Shown: positions 8,820 through 17,570 of the stretch, in pieces
Layout of the letters: each line of letters begins with the position of its first letter
Position numbering within the stretch: the stretch's first letter is position 1
From: Anaerococcus sp. Marseille-P3915
GTDB lineage: Bacteria; Bacillota; Clostridia; Tissierellales; Peptoniphilaceae
Length of the DNA stretch: 64,000 nucleotides
Assembly (NCBI RefSeq): GCF_900258475.1
Contig: NZ_LT984887.1
Coordinates: 567,303 to 631,302 of the forward strand
Direction of reading: 5' to 3'
Notes under the pieces: generated by a model
Seen by the model: only the letters and a program-made list of their open reading frames with translations
What the model was told of the DNA's origin: nothing
Databases searched by the model: none
Made by a program: the position numbers and the translations under genes

Positions 8820-10585
8820 ATTTCCTTACATCTCTCCTTCAAATATTCTAGGTCATCGCCATCAAGATATGGACTTAAAAGGTCATAACACTTTTTATTA
8901 TAAGCATTTAACCAATCAATCTCTTCACTTGTTAGCATAGAAATCTTTACTGGTCTGGTATCAATTGGAACAATGGTTAGACTTTCAAATTCTAAAAATG
9001 ATCCAAATTCATTTTCAAAAGCTTTTTTAACATAGGCTTCATTTTCAATCCTGATACCGTGAGAATCTTCTATATAAAGACCTGGCTCAATTGATGTGGT
9101 CATATTTTCTACAAATTCCACCCTATTTTTCTCTGAAATAGCTTGTGGCCCTTCGTGAACTGTAAGGACATAACCTACTCCATGACCTGTTCCATGGAAG
9201 AAGTCCTTGCCAGCTTTCCATAGAGGATATTTTGCTAAAGCGTCAAGCCTATCACCCTTGGTTTTATTTTTAAACTTGGCTAAAAATAAGGTCAAGAATG
9301 ATTTTAAAACAAGTGTATAGTCGATTTTCTCATCTTCTTTTAAGTTTCCTAATGCTACTGTTCTTGTAATATCTGTAGTACCCTCTTTATAGTGGCCACC
9401 CGAATCAACTAAGATCATGCCAAGGCTTTCTATTGTCTTTGAACCTGTAACAGATGGAGCATAGTGAACTATCGCAGCATTTTCCTTATAGCCTGCAATG
9501 GTTTCAAAAGAATCTTCGATAAAGGATTCATTTTCAGCTCTTAGATCATGGAGTTTTTTGCTAGCCACAAGCTCGTTAAGACTGCCTGTCTTAGCACCAA
9601 TTTCAAGCCAATTAAAGAATTTAACAAGACTTACCCCATCGTAGATATAGGCTTTTTTAATATTTTCTATTTCCTTATCTGTCTTTATGGCCTTCATATA
9701 TGTTGTAAAGTTAGTTCCTTGGCCAATCTTTACATTTGCATTTATTGAATCATAAATGGAGACATTTGTTCTATTTGGATCTAAGTAAATCCTATTTTTT
9801 CCTTCAATATTTTTAAGAAGTTGGTAAATATATCCATATGAATAAATTGTGATTCCATTTTCTTCCAAGTAAGATTTAACATCACTATCTAGCTTATCTT
9901 CATCAATACATAGATAGGCCTTCTCTTCAGAAATTAGCATATAAGATAAAACTACTGGGTTGTAATCTACATCATTGCCCCTGATATTTAATAAGTAGCA
10001 AATATCTTCTGGACTGCCGATAAAGGTGTAATTATAACCTTGATTTTTTATTTTTTCTCTCAAGATGCTTAATTTTTCAGAAAGGCTTTGGCCTGAATAT
10101 TTTTCCTCATGAATCCAAACCTTATCCTTTGGTAAAGTAGGCCTATCTTGCCAGATTTTTGATATATAGTCAAGGTCTGATACCAATATCCTAGCTCCCA
10201 TATTTTCTGAAAGCTCCTTATAACCTGTTACAGAATAACACTGGCCATCAAAGCCTATTTTGCCAAATTCTGGAATATTATCATCCAAATATTCTAATAG
10301 ACTTGGATATCCCTCTACCCCCATTTTCATTAGCTCAAATTCAGAGTTGGCTAGCTCTTTATTTGCTTGCAAGAAATATCTTGAATCTGTCCATAATTTC
10401 GCTTCTTTAAGGGTAACAACAGCAGTTCCAGCAGAGCCAGTAAAGCCTGAGATAAATTCTCTAGTCTTGTAATGATCAGCTAAATACTCTGATTGGTGAG
10501 GATCTGATGTTGGAATGATATAGGCATCAATTTTCCTATCTTGCATCATTTTTCTTAATTTTTCTATTCTACTATTTATATTCAT
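8816..10585 (-). CDS. Xaa-Pro aminopeptidase (M24B, aminopeptidase P1 type)
   Basis: Cytoplasmic metallopeptidase that removes an N-terminal residue preceding proline. The 589-residue length fits the long APP1-like branch, with two creatinase-type N-terminal domains before the pita-bread catalytic domain. Opening residues RKIDAYIIPTSDPHQSEY are typical. Metal ligands are visible as Asp in LVDSGGHY and TTDITRT, His in FHGTGHGVGY, and Glu in SIEPGLYIED and RIENEA. AAGGAG precedes the ATG by about five bases. First gene of the pepP-uvrC-hprK unit, and divergent from ychF. Confidence 0.93.
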   Translation of the reverse strand: MNINSRIEKLRKMMQDRKIDAYIIPTSDPHQSEYLADHYKTREFISGFTGSAGTAVVTLKEAKLWTDSRYFLQANKELANSEFELMKMGVEGYPSLLEYLDDNIPEFGKIGFDGQCYSVTGYKELSENMGARILVSDLDYISKIWQDRPTLPKDKVWIHEEKYSGQSLSEKLSILREKIKNQGYNYTFIGSPEDICYLLNIRGNDVDYNPVVLSYMLISEEKAYLCIDEDKLDSDVKSYLEENGITIYSYGYIYQLLKNIEGKNRIYLDPNRTNVSIYDSINANVKIGQGTNFTTYMKAIKTDKEIENIKKAYIYDGVSLVKFFNWLEIGAKTGSLNELVASKKLHDLRAENESFIEDSFETIAGYKENAAIVHYAPSVTGSKTIESLGMILVDSGGHYKEGTTDITRTVALGNLKEDEKIDYTLVLKSFLTLFLAKFKNKTKGDRLDALAKYPLWKAGKDFFHGTGHGVGYVLTVHEGPQAISEKNRVEFVENMTTSIEPGLYIEDSHGIRIENEAYVKKAFENEFGSFLEFESLTIVPIDTRPVKISMLTSEEIDWLNAYNKKCYDLLSPYLDGDDLEYLKERCKEI

Positions 10586-10765
10586 AAAATCTCCTTATGA
10601 TTAAATACATTTGCTTATAATAATACTTTATCCTTATTTATGATAATTGCTATTTGTATTGTAATAGAGATAACAGATAATAAGAGCTTAATACAATTGA
10701 TTTTTTCTTTAAATCCATTATAATATTATCGTTATAGAAATAAGAGTAAAGAGAGTGTGAATAAG

Positions 10766-11863
10766 ATGAAACTTGGAATAGTCGGCCTACCTAATGTTGG
10801 TAAATCAACATTATTTAATGCCATTACAAAAGCAGGTGCCCTAGTAGCAAATTATCCTTTCGCTACAATAGATCCAAATGTGGGACTTGTAAATGTACCT
10901 GATGAAAGATTAGAAGCCTTATCAAAAATTTCTAATTCAAAAAGAATCCTACCAGCTGTTGTAGAATTCTACGATATAGCTGGCCTTGTAAAAGGTGCAA
11001 GTAAGGGTGAAGGTTTGGGTAACAAATTTTTATCAAATATCAGGGAAACTGATGCAATAGTAGAAGTTTTAAGATGCTTTGATGACCCAAATGTAACCCA
11101 CGTTGATGGGTCAGTAGATCCCTTACGTGATATAGAAACAATCAACCTCGAGCTAATATTAGCTGACCTTGAACTCGTAGATAAGGTTCTTGAAAAGAAA
11201 AGAAAAGTAGCTAGGGCTGATAAGTCAGCCAGAGCTGAGGTTGAAGTTTTAGAAAAAATCGTCGAAGTCCTTGAAGCAGGAAAGTCCGCAAGGATCCTAG
11301 AACTCAACGATGAGGAGAAAAAACTTCTAAGAAGCTACCAACTCCTATCAACCAAGCCAATAATTTATGTATGTAATGTCAATGAAGATGATGCAGCAAA
11401 TGATGGAGAAGGAAATCCATATGTTGAAAAGGTTAGAGAATTTGCTAAGACAGAAAATGCTGAAGTATCAGTAGTATCTGCAAAAATTGAGCAAGAAATC
11501 TCAGAACTTGATACAGAAGAAGAAAGAGAAGAATTCCTTGCGATGATTGGTCTTGAAGAATCTGGTACAGATAAAGTTATAAAAGATTCCTACAAAACCC
11601 TAAATCTAATTTCCTTCCTTACAACAGGCGAAATGGAGACCCGTGCTTGGACAATTACAAAGGGTACAAAAGCTGTAGATGCAGCTGGTAAAATCCATAC
11701 AGATATTTCAAGAGGCTTCATCATGGCAGATATAATTTCTTTCGAAGACCTAGTAGAAGCTGGCTCAGTCAACCACGCCAAGGAAATGGGCAAGCTCCGC
11801 ATGGAAGGTAAGGAATATATCATGCAAGATGGCGATGTAGTAAACTTTAAATTTAACGTATAA
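10766..11863 (+). CDS. ychF: redox-regulated ATPase YchF (Obg-family, TGS domain)
   Basis: Universal Obg-like P-loop NTPase, ATP-preferring, associated with ribosomes and stress responses. The protein begins MKLGIVGLPNVGKST (G1 motif); DIAGLVKGA is the G3 switch, and CNVNED replaces the GTP-specific NKxD, as usual in YchF. The C-terminal TGS domain ends in MQDGDVVNFKFNV. A GTG three codons upstream (10757) is in frame, but the ATG gives the standard family N-terminus and 365 residues. The tdk start overlaps the stop codon (TAATG). Confidence 0.95.
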   Translation: MKLGIVGLPNVGKSTLFNAITKAGALVANYPFATIDPNVGLVNVPDERLEALSKISNSKRILPAVVEFYDIAGLVKGASKGEGLGNKFLSNIRETDAIVEVLRCFDDPNVTHVDGSVDPLRDIETINLELILADLELVDKVLEKKRKVARADKSARAEVEVLEKIVEVLEAGKSARILELNDEEKKLLRSYQLLSTKPIIYVCNVNEDDAANDGEGNPYVEKVREFAKTENAEVSVVSAKIEQEISELDTEEEREEFLAMIGLEESGTDKVIKDSYKTLNLISFLTTGEMETRAWTITKGTKAVDAAGKIHTDISRGFIMADIISFEDLVEAGSVNHAKEMGKLRMEGKEYIMQDGDVVNFKFNV

Positions 11864-12483
11864 TGTATAGAAATATGAAAAAACAAGGAAAATTGATAGT
11901 TCATACAGGCTCAATGTTTTCAGGTAAAACTACCTCCCTTTGGAGGGAGCTTTATAGGATGAACATAGCAAATTACAAGGTTGTCGCTTTTAAACCATCA
12001 ATAGATGATAGAGATGGAGACAAGCAAATAGTAACTCACGATAACTTAAGTCTTGATGCTATAAAAGTTGAAGATTTAAATGAAATCCTAAACTATGCCA
12101 GAGACCATGAGATAGATGCTATAGGTATTGACGAATTGCAATTTTTCCCAAATGATCCTAGCGAAGTAGTGGATATATTTAATAAGCTAATGGCTATGAA
12201 TATCACAATTGTAGTATCAGGCCTTGATATGGACTATAAGACTAGACCATTTGAGATTATAAAAGAGATTATGCCCCTAGCTGATGAACTTATAAAACAC
12301 CATGCCATTTGTGCATCATGTGGAGAAGATGCTTGGGCATCTTATAGGAAATCAAGCGATGATTCAAGAATCCAAATAGGAGCCCAAAACCTGTATGAAC
12401 CCCTTTGCAGATCATGTTATAATGACAAAATGAAAGAAAGAGAAAAAACTAAAAATCAAATAAAACTTAATTTAGAAAAATAA
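11863..12483 (+). CDS. tdk: thymidine kinase (type II)
   Basis: Phosphorylates thymidine to dTMP in the salvage pathway. The 206-residue protein has the P-loop GSMFSGKT, the catalytic DELQFF segment, and two Cys pairs (CASCG and CRSC) that form the structural zinc site of type II enzymes. The first ATG shares one base with the ychF stop codon; an ATG four codons later is the alternative. The natural transcription terminator just beyond the gene has been split by an insertion sequence, so read-through into the element is possible. Confidence 0.94.
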   Translation: MYRNMKKQGKLIVHTGSMFSGKTTSLWRELYRMNIANYKVVAFKPSIDDRDGDKQIVTHDNLSLDAIKVEDLNEILNYARDHEIDAIGIDELQFFPNDPSEVVDIFNKLMAMNITIVVSGLDMDYKTRPFEIIKEIMPLADELIKHHAICASCGEDAWASYRKSSDDSRIQIGAQNLYEPLCRSCYNDKMKEREKTKNQIKLNLEK

Positions 12484-12493
12484 AAAATCTACC
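12482..12493 (+). terminator. left arm of the former tdk/map terminator, split by the insertion element
   Basis: AAAAAATCTACC here pairs perfectly over 12 bp with GGTAGATTTTTT at 13984-13995 on the far side of the element. Removing the element and one copy of its CAG duplication restores a stem with the six-base loop CTCGCA, A-tract before and T-tract after. That is a bidirectional terminator for the convergent tdk and map genes. With 1.48 kb in the loop it should no longer work as an intrinsic terminator. Confidence 0.85.
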
Positions 12494-12545
12494 CTCGCAG
12501 TGACCTGAACCCCAAAATCCGGAATACGGATGGAGGGGTTTTAGT

Positions 12546-13085
12546 ATGCCAAAATACACAAAAGAATTTAAAATAAAACTAGTAACGGAATATTTATCAG
12601 GAGAATCTGGAGGCAGCCCGATGGTTGCTAAAAAATATGGTATACCCGAAAGTTCATTACAAAACTGGATAATCAAATATCAATCAGGTGGATTTGATAA
12701 CTTATCAAAAAAGCAAAATCAGGATAAATTCACTAGTGAATTTAAGCTATCTGTAATACAATATAGGCAAATCAATAATACTTCGCTTAGAGAGACTGCA
12801 GAACATTTCAATCTTGTAAATAGATCTATGGTGTACAGATGGGAGAAAGCTTATAAAGAACGTGGTCTATCTGGGATAGAAGATAATAGAGGAAGGCCTA
12901 AAAAAGACATGACCAAATCAAATAAAAAGTCTAAACTTAATACTCCAATAAACGAAACTGAAAGAGAAGAATTAATAAGATTAAGAGAAGAAAATAGACT
13001 TCTCAAAATGAAGATAATCTACGAAAAAAAGCTACAAGCCTTGCTCCTGGAAGAGGAAGTAGAAGCAAGGAAAAGACAAAGATAA
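12546..13085 (+). CDS. IS3-family transposase OrfA (DNA-binding part)
   Basis: The 179-residue OrfA has two consecutive helix-turn-helix segments (KFKIKLVTEYLSGESGGS with KKYGIPESSLQNWIIKY, then SLRETAEHFNLVNRSMVYRW). A basic linker and a leucine-zipper-like coiled coil near residues 135-170 (EREELIRLREENRLLKMK) follow. This is the IS150-group layout. OrfA alone usually binds the ends and represses transposition. The slippery heptamer lies in codons 160-162, before the normal stop at 13085. Confidence 0.93.
   Translation: MPKYTKEFKIKLVTEYLSGESGGSPMVAKKYGIPESSLQNWIIKYQSGGFDNLSKKQNQDKFTSEFKLSVIQYRQINNTSLRETAEHFNLVNRSMVYRWEKAYKERGLSGIEDNRGRPKKDMTKSNKKSKLNTPINETEREELIRLREENRLLKMKIIYEKKLQALLLEEEVEARKRQR
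13025..13070 (+). promoter_or_regulatory. programmed -1 ribosomal frameshift signal (orfA-orfB)
   Basis: A AAA AAG, in phase with orfA (13025-13031), is the canonical bacterial slippery heptamer. Seven bases downstream, CCTTGCT (13039-13045) can pair with AGCAAGG (13064-13070) to give a stimulatory stem-loop. After a -1 slip the frame is open from GCT at 13031 to the orfB stop at 13942, giving an OrfAB transposase of about 465 residues. Confidence 0.85.
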
Positions 13086-13177
13086 TCCTCAACTTAATAA
13101 AAGAATATCCACAAAGTAAAATAAGCGAATGGTTAAGCATAGCAAAATTACCAAAATCATCATACTATGAATGGAAG

Positions 13178-13942
13178 ATGAAATTAGCTAAACCAATAGA
13201 TAAAGATAAAGAAATTAGAAAAGAAATAACAACCATAATAGAAGCATCAAAAGGTAGATATGGCTATAGAAGAGTAACTATGGTATTAAAAAATAAAGGC
13301 TTTAATATTAATCATAAAAAAGTCTTAAGAATAATGAGAGAAGAATCCTTGCTATGCTCTAAATTTAAAACCAGATCAAGAAAATACTCATCATACAAGG
13401 GACAAATAGGTAAAGTAGCAGATAATGTTGTAAAAAGACAGTTTAAAGCTACTAAACCAAATCAATTATGGCTAACAGATGTAACAGAATTTAGAATTAA
13501 AGGACAAGAAAAGAAACTATACTTATCACCAATATTAGACCTATACAACAGTGAAATAATCAGCTATACACTAAGTAATCACCCAACAATAGAATTAACT
13601 AATACAATGCTAGAAAAAGCATTAGAAGAAAATAAAGACATTAAAGATTTAATTATACACTCAGACCAAGGATTTCATTACCAACATAGTACTTGGACTA
13701 AAAAACTAGAAAAGATGAATATAAGGCAAAGTATGTCAAGAAAAGGGAATTGTCTAGACAATTCTCCAATGGAGAACTTCTTTGGAATATTGAAACAGGA
13801 AATGTATTATGGAGAAGATTTTAAAAGTTATGATCATTTAAGAAATGAGATTGAAAAATATATAAAATGGTACAATGAGGATAGGATTAAAACAAAATTA
13901 AACGGAATGTCACCTGTTATGTACAGATTACATTCCGCTTAA
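13178..13942 (+). CDS. IS3-family transposase OrfB (DDE integrase core)
   Basis: Catalytic half of the transposase. The first internal ATG is given as the start, but the -1 frame is open back to 13031, so the functional form is the OrfAB fusion made by frameshifting. An HTH_21-like segment (GRYGYRRVTMVLKNKGFNINHKKVLRIM) precedes the rve core. The DDE residues are Asp in LWLTDVTEF, Asp in IIHSDQGFHY, and Glu in DNSPMENFFG, spaced 35 residues after the second Asp as in the family. The C-terminus KTKLNGMSPVMYR is typical. No inactivating change is seen. Confidence 0.93.
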   Translation: MKLAKPIDKDKEIRKEITTIIEASKGRYGYRRVTMVLKNKGFNINHKKVLRIMREESLLCSKFKTRSRKYSSYKGQIGKVADNVVKRQFKATKPNQLWLTDVTEFRIKGQEKKLYLSPILDLYNSEIISYTLSNHPTIELTNTMLEKALEENKDIKDLIIHSDQGFHYQHSTWTKKLEKMNIRQSMSRKGNCLDNSPMENFFGILKQEMYYGEDFKSYDHLRNEIEKYIKWYNEDRIKTKLNGMSPVMYRLHSA

Positions 13943-13983
13943 AATATTATTAAATTATTCCGTGTTTACGGATTCAGGTCACA

Positions 13984-13995
13984 GGTAGATTTTTT
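13984..13995 (-). terminator. right arm of the split tdk/map terminator
   Basis: GGTAGATTTTTT, the partner of 12482-12493. It starts in the last base of the CAG duplication and ends two bases before the stop codon of map. In the minus-strand direction it would have ended map transcription. Confidence 0.8.
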
Positions 13996-13997
13996 AT

Positions 13998-14804
13998 TTA
14001 AAATTTATAATTTTCAATAAACTCTAGGTCGCTCTCATCTAAAGAGTATTTGCTTTGGTCAGTTATAATTTCTGGGCCATCTTCATGGATTATTAATTGG
14101 TGTTCAAATTGGCTTACCTTTGAACCATCAACTGTTCTTGCAGTCCAGCCATTATCATCAAGCTTCATATGCCAATCACCGATAGCGATCATTGGTTCAA
14201 TTGTAAACACCATACCCGCTTGAATCCTTGGACCACGTCCAGCTATTCCGTAGTGAGGAACTTGTGGGTCTTCGTGCATTTCCTTGCCAATTCCATGGCC
14301 TATAAAATCTCTTATTACAGAAAATCCATTTTCACCCTCTACATATGCTTGGATGGCAGCTCCAATATCACCTATCCTGTTTCCAGGTACAGCTACTTTA
14401 ATAGCCCTATTTAGGGATTCGAGATTCACATCTACTAGCTTTTGATCTTCCTCACTCATCTTACCGATTGTATAAGTCCAGCAAGAGTCAGCAAGCCCTC
14501 CATCAAGGTTTACAACATTATCTATTGATAAGATATCTCCCTCTTTTAAAGGCCTATCTGTAGGATAGCCATGGCAGATTTCATCATTTACAGATGTACA
14601 AAGGGTAAAAGGAAATCCGCTATAACCAAGCTGAGCAGGGATAGCCTTGCAGTGGTCTATGATAAATTTATTGGCAAATTTATCTAATTCTAGGGTTGTT
14701 CTGCCCTCTTTTATAACTTTTCTGAGAGCTAGGTGGGTTTTACACAAAATTTCTGCAGCAGCCCTCATTTTTTCAAATTGTTTTTCATTGTATATTCTAA
14801 TCAA
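13998..14804 (-). CDS. map: methionine aminopeptidase
   Basis: Removes the initiator methionine from nascent proteins. M24A pita-bread fold with metal and catalytic residues visible: NDEICHGYP (His), SIDNVVNLDGGLADS (two Asp), GHGIGKEMHEDP (His), FTIEPM (Glu) and SQFEHQL (Glu). TTG at 14804 is chosen as start because AAGGAG stands nine bases before it and gives the usual short N-terminus MIRIYNEKQF. An upstream in-frame TTG at 14834 would place that ribosome site inside the gene. Length is 268 residues. Convergent with tdk across the insertion element. Confidence 0.92.
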   Translation of the reverse strand: MIRIYNEKQFEKMRAAAEILCKTHLALRKVIKEGRTTLELDKFANKFIIDHCKAIPAQLGYSGFPFTLCTSVNDEICHGYPTDRPLKEGDILSIDNVVNLDGGLADSCWTYTIGKMSEEDQKLVDVNLESLNRAIKVAVPGNRIGDIGAAIQAYVEGENGFSVIRDFIGHGIGKEMHEDPQVPHYGIAGRGPRIQAGMVFTIEPMIAIGDWHMKLDDNGWTARTVDGSKVSQFEHQLIIHEDGPEIITDQSKYSLDESDLEFIENYKF

Positions 14805-14817
14805 TATATCACTCTCC

Positions 14818-14843
14818 TTAAAAAAGGACGCCAAAGCGCCCTT
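14818..14843 (-). terminator. terminator after the nitroreductase gene
   Basis: Minus-strand AAGGGCGC-TTTG-GCGTCCTT hairpin (one G-U pair) followed by a T run. It lies between the nitroreductase stop codon and the map ribosome site, so map probably has its own promoter or depends on read-through. Confidence 0.8.
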
Positions 14844-14846
14844 ATC

Positions 14847-15644
14847 TTATAGTCTTTTGCTAGCTATATAGACGTATTCGTCATTATTTATCTTAGGTTC
14901 TATTTCCCAATTTGAACCCATTGAGATAGATTCACCTAGCTTATCTAGATAATACATTATTATACCTGCATCAAGTAGGTTAACATCTCCCTTGTAGTCT
15001 TTGATGTATAGATTTATTAAATCATCTACAACTACAAATCTCCAAGGTTGAGCATTGTAAGCTGATGGTGCAAATCTAGCATAAGCAAATACATCTTCTA
15101 AACCTCTTTGTTCTAAGTCTTCGTTTGTAGCAGGATTTCCAAGTCTATCCATGTAAACAAATTCACCGATTCCAAGTCTATCATCAAATTGGTGTTCTCT
15201 AACACTTTCATCTACTGGATATCCAACTGCTAGTAATAGATTTAAGTGGCCACCATCATAGTTAAAGATAGATTTTTTCACATCAGGGTCTACATCACTT
15301 ACTGTAATCCAGCAAGTGCCAAGCCCTAAAGCATTTAGCTTTGTGATTAATTCTTCTACTCCATAAGCTCCCTTTACAAGTGAAGCTGGATTGTCATTTA
15401 GAGTATTTAGGGCAAGATAGGCTGGTGCCTTGATCATTACTCCCCTATAGCCAGCTAGACCATCAAGCGCCTTATAAACGCTTTCTCCATCACTTTGTAC
15501 TATAAAGGCTAGGTCATCCTTACCTAACTTTACTATTTCCTCATCTACCATTTTGTAAACTTTTTCTAATGTTCCTTCATCAAGTTTAGTGTCTTTGAAA
15601 TCTCTTGTTGAAGTTCTTGATTTTAAAAATTGTGTTGTAAGCAT
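14847..15644 (-). CDS. nitroreductase-family protein (TM1586-like)
   Basis: Flavin-dependent oxidoreductase-like protein of 265 residues; the physiological substrate is unknown. The N-terminal FLKSRTSTRDFKDTKL is the FMN-binding start of the nitroreductase fold, and RFAPSAYNAQPWRFVVVDD is the second flavin-contacting segment. The arrangement of two half-domains with a central GTCWITV strand matches the putative TM nitroreductase family (TM1586-like). ATG 15644 is preferred over the in-frame ATG four codons upstream because GGGGGA sits six bases before it. Divergent from the helicase gene and closed by its own terminator. Confidence 0.85.
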   Translation of the reverse strand: MLTTQFLKSRTSTRDFKDTKLDEGTLEKVYKMVDEEIVKLGKDDLAFIVQSDGESVYKALDGLAGYRGVMIKAPAYLALNTLNDNPASLVKGAYGVEELITKLNALGLGTCWITVSDVDPDVKKSIFNYDGGHLNLLLAVGYPVDESVREHQFDDRLGIGEFVYMDRLGNPATNEDLEQRGLEDVFAYARFAPSAYNAQPWRFVVVDDLINLYIKDYKGDVNLLDAGIIMYYLDKLGESISMGSNWEIEPKINNDEYVYIASKRL

Positions 15645-15717
15645 ATTTTCCCCCATATTATTATTCTACTTCTATTGTATCACATTTTAAAAAAATTAAA
15701 TATGGTAAAATAATAAT

Positions 15718-17523
15718 ATGAACTTAACTAGCATACAAAAAAAGGCAGCAGAATTTAAGGATGGACCTTGTCTAGTCCTTGCAGTGCCTGGCGCAGGCAA
15801 GACTACTATGCTTTTAGAAAGGATTAAAATTTTATCAAAAAATGTTGATCCACAAAAAATTTTAACCCTAACTTTTTCAAAAACCCAATCACAAGATATG
15901 AAAAATCGATTTGGGACAAGCGATAGTAATTTCATGACAATCCACGCCTTTTGCTACCTAATTATAAGAAATTACCTAAAAAAATATAATAGAGAATTAA
16001 GACTCATCGAAGCAAGTGATTCCTATAACAAATACCACCTAGTAAGAGACATATATAAGAGCATTAACAATAAAAAACTTTCAAGGGAAGATGTAGAAAC
16101 TTTTTTTACAGAAACATCTTACATGAAAAACGCTCTGCTTGATTTGTCATACCTAGATAAGGTAAGGATAAAAAATATCAAAGAAATATTTAATGAGTAC
16201 GAAAGGTTTAAGAAGGAAAATCATTTTATCGATTTTGATGATATGCAATCAATAGCACTAAGGCTCCTTGAAGAAAATCCTAGACTCTTAAGGTCAATAC
16301 AAAGAAAATACCAATATTTTCAGCTTGATGAAGGCCAAGATAGCTCAATTTTGCAATTTAAAATTCTTAATATGATAGTGTCTAAAAATAATAACTTGAT
16401 GGTTGTAGCCGATGATGACCAGTCTATCTATTCCTTCAGGGCAGCTGAGCCTGAATATCTTTTAAATTTTAAAAAATACTACCCTGATTCTCAGATAATA
16501 ATTATGAATGAAAATCACAGGTCAAGCGCAAATATTTCTTGTCTTGCCAATCAATTTATAAAACTTAATAAAAATAGGTATCAAAAAGATATTATATCTA
16601 ATAAAGAAAATGGAGAAAAGATTGTAATCAAATATCTTAAAGACTTTAAGGATGAATATGATTTTATTTTAAAAAATCTTGATCCAAATAATACTAATGC
16701 CATTATTTTTAGAAATAATATTTCAGCTATTAACCTTATTTCATTTTTGTTAGAAGATGACATAAACTTTACTATTAGCGAAGATTTCCTTAAATTTTTT
16801 GAATCTCAAATTATTGAAGATATCTTTGATGTGATTAGATTTTCAGAAGATTTTAATGATGTTGAAGCTTTTACAAATATCTACTACAAGATATCAACCT
16901 ATCTTAAAAAATCCGAGATAGAAGCTCTTGCGAGTAAACCATCTAGGCTTGATGTATTTTCTTATTTTTATGATATTCTTGACTATGATAGAAGAGAAAA
17001 TCTCTATCAGATTGAAAAAAAGTTGAAGCACATAAGGAAATTACCCCTAGATAGGAAAATATCATATATTTATAACTACCTATCTTACAAATCTTATGCA
17101 TCGCTAAGGTCAAATAAATTTGCTGAAGAAAATGTAAATAAAGATATATACATAGAGTCTCTAATCAACTTTTCTAGAGGCCTAAAAAATATAAATGACT
17201 TTTATGATAAGATTGGTCTAGTAAAAGACAAAATAAAATTTTCTTTGGGAAATCCATTAATATTAACGACAATCCATAAGTCCAAAGGTCTTGAATATGA
17301 TAGGGTTTTTATAATTGATATGATTAAAAACGAATTTCCTATGATAAATTATGATGAAAATCCAGATGCGGCTATGGAAGAAGAAAGAAGAATATTTTAT
17401 GTTGCTATGACCAGAGCCAGACAAGCCCTATTTATACTTACAATTAAAAGAAGAAATGGTAAAAAGGCTCAGCCTTCGGAGTTTTTTACCCATGTTTATC
17501 AAATAAATAAAACTGCTAGATGA
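15718..17523 (+). CDS. UvrD/PcrA-like superfamily 1 DNA helicase (short)
   Basis: ATP-dependent 3'-5' DNA helicase family member. Motifs in order: I GPCLVLAVPGAGKTT (residues ~17-31), Ia LTLTFSKTQ, II FQLDEGQDSS, III VVADDDQSIYSFRAAEP, IV NENHRSS, V LTTIHKSKGLEYDRVF, VI EERRIFYVAMTRARQ. At 601 residues it is some 100 shorter than PcrA/UvrD, mainly in the accessory 1B/2B regions and C-terminal tail, so it is not assigned to a named gene. No convincing Shine-Dalgarno sequence precedes the ATG (AATAATATG), unlike its neighbours. The last codons and stop lie inside a terminator hairpin. Confidence 0.9.
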   Translation: MNLTSIQKKAAEFKDGPCLVLAVPGAGKTTMLLERIKILSKNVDPQKILTLTFSKTQSQDMKNRFGTSDSNFMTIHAFCYLIIRNYLKKYNRELRLIEASDSYNKYHLVRDIYKSINNKKLSREDVETFFTETSYMKNALLDLSYLDKVRIKNIKEIFNEYERFKKENHFIDFDDMQSIALRLLEENPRLLRSIQRKYQYFQLDEGQDSSILQFKILNMIVSKNNNLMVVADDDQSIYSFRAAEPEYLLNFKKYYPDSQIIIMNENHRSSANISCLANQFIKLNKNRYQKDIISNKENGEKIVIKYLKDFKDEYDFILKNLDPNNTNAIIFRNNISAINLISFLLEDDINFTISEDFLKFFESQIIEDIFDVIRFSEDFNDVEAFTNIYYKISTYLKKSEIEALASKPSRLDVFSYFYDILDYDRRENLYQIEKKLKHIRKLPLDRKISYIYNYLSYKSYASLRSNKFAEENVNKDIYIESLINFSRGLKNINDFYDKIGLVKDKIKFSLGNPLILTTIHKSKGLEYDRVFIIDMIKNEFPMINYDENPDAAMEEERRIFYVAMTRARQALFILTIKRRNGKKAQPSEFFTHVYQINKTAR

Positions 17524-17550
17524 CAAAATTTGCCACTAGCAGTTTTATAT
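17509..17550. terminator. bidirectional terminator between helicase and folC
   Basis: AAAACTGCTAG (17509-17519) pairs perfectly with CTAGCAGTTTT (17536-17546). The helicase stop codon TGA lies at the start of the loop. A and T tracts on both sides let it serve both convergent genes. Confidence 0.85.
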
Positions 17551-17570
17551 TCATATAATCTTTAGTTATT

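Larger units (their letters stand above)
12501..13981 (+). mobile_element. IS3-family insertion sequence, IS150-type, 1481 bp
   Basis: Complete element with imperfect 26-bp terminal inverted repeats (21 of 26 positions match; outer ends TGACCTGAA and TTCAGGTCA, so it starts TG and ends CA as the family does). It is flanked by a 3-bp CAG target duplication (12498-12500 and 13982-13984). It carries orfA and orfB overlapping in the -1 frame with a frameshift signal. The ends, both frames and the duplication all look intact, so it is probably a recent, active insertion. Confidence 0.92.

Noticed and set aside
10757-10765. GTG start three codons upstream for ychF
   Set aside because: The ATG at 10766 gives the standard MKLGIVGLPNVGKST terminus; the GTG adds residues not typical of the family.
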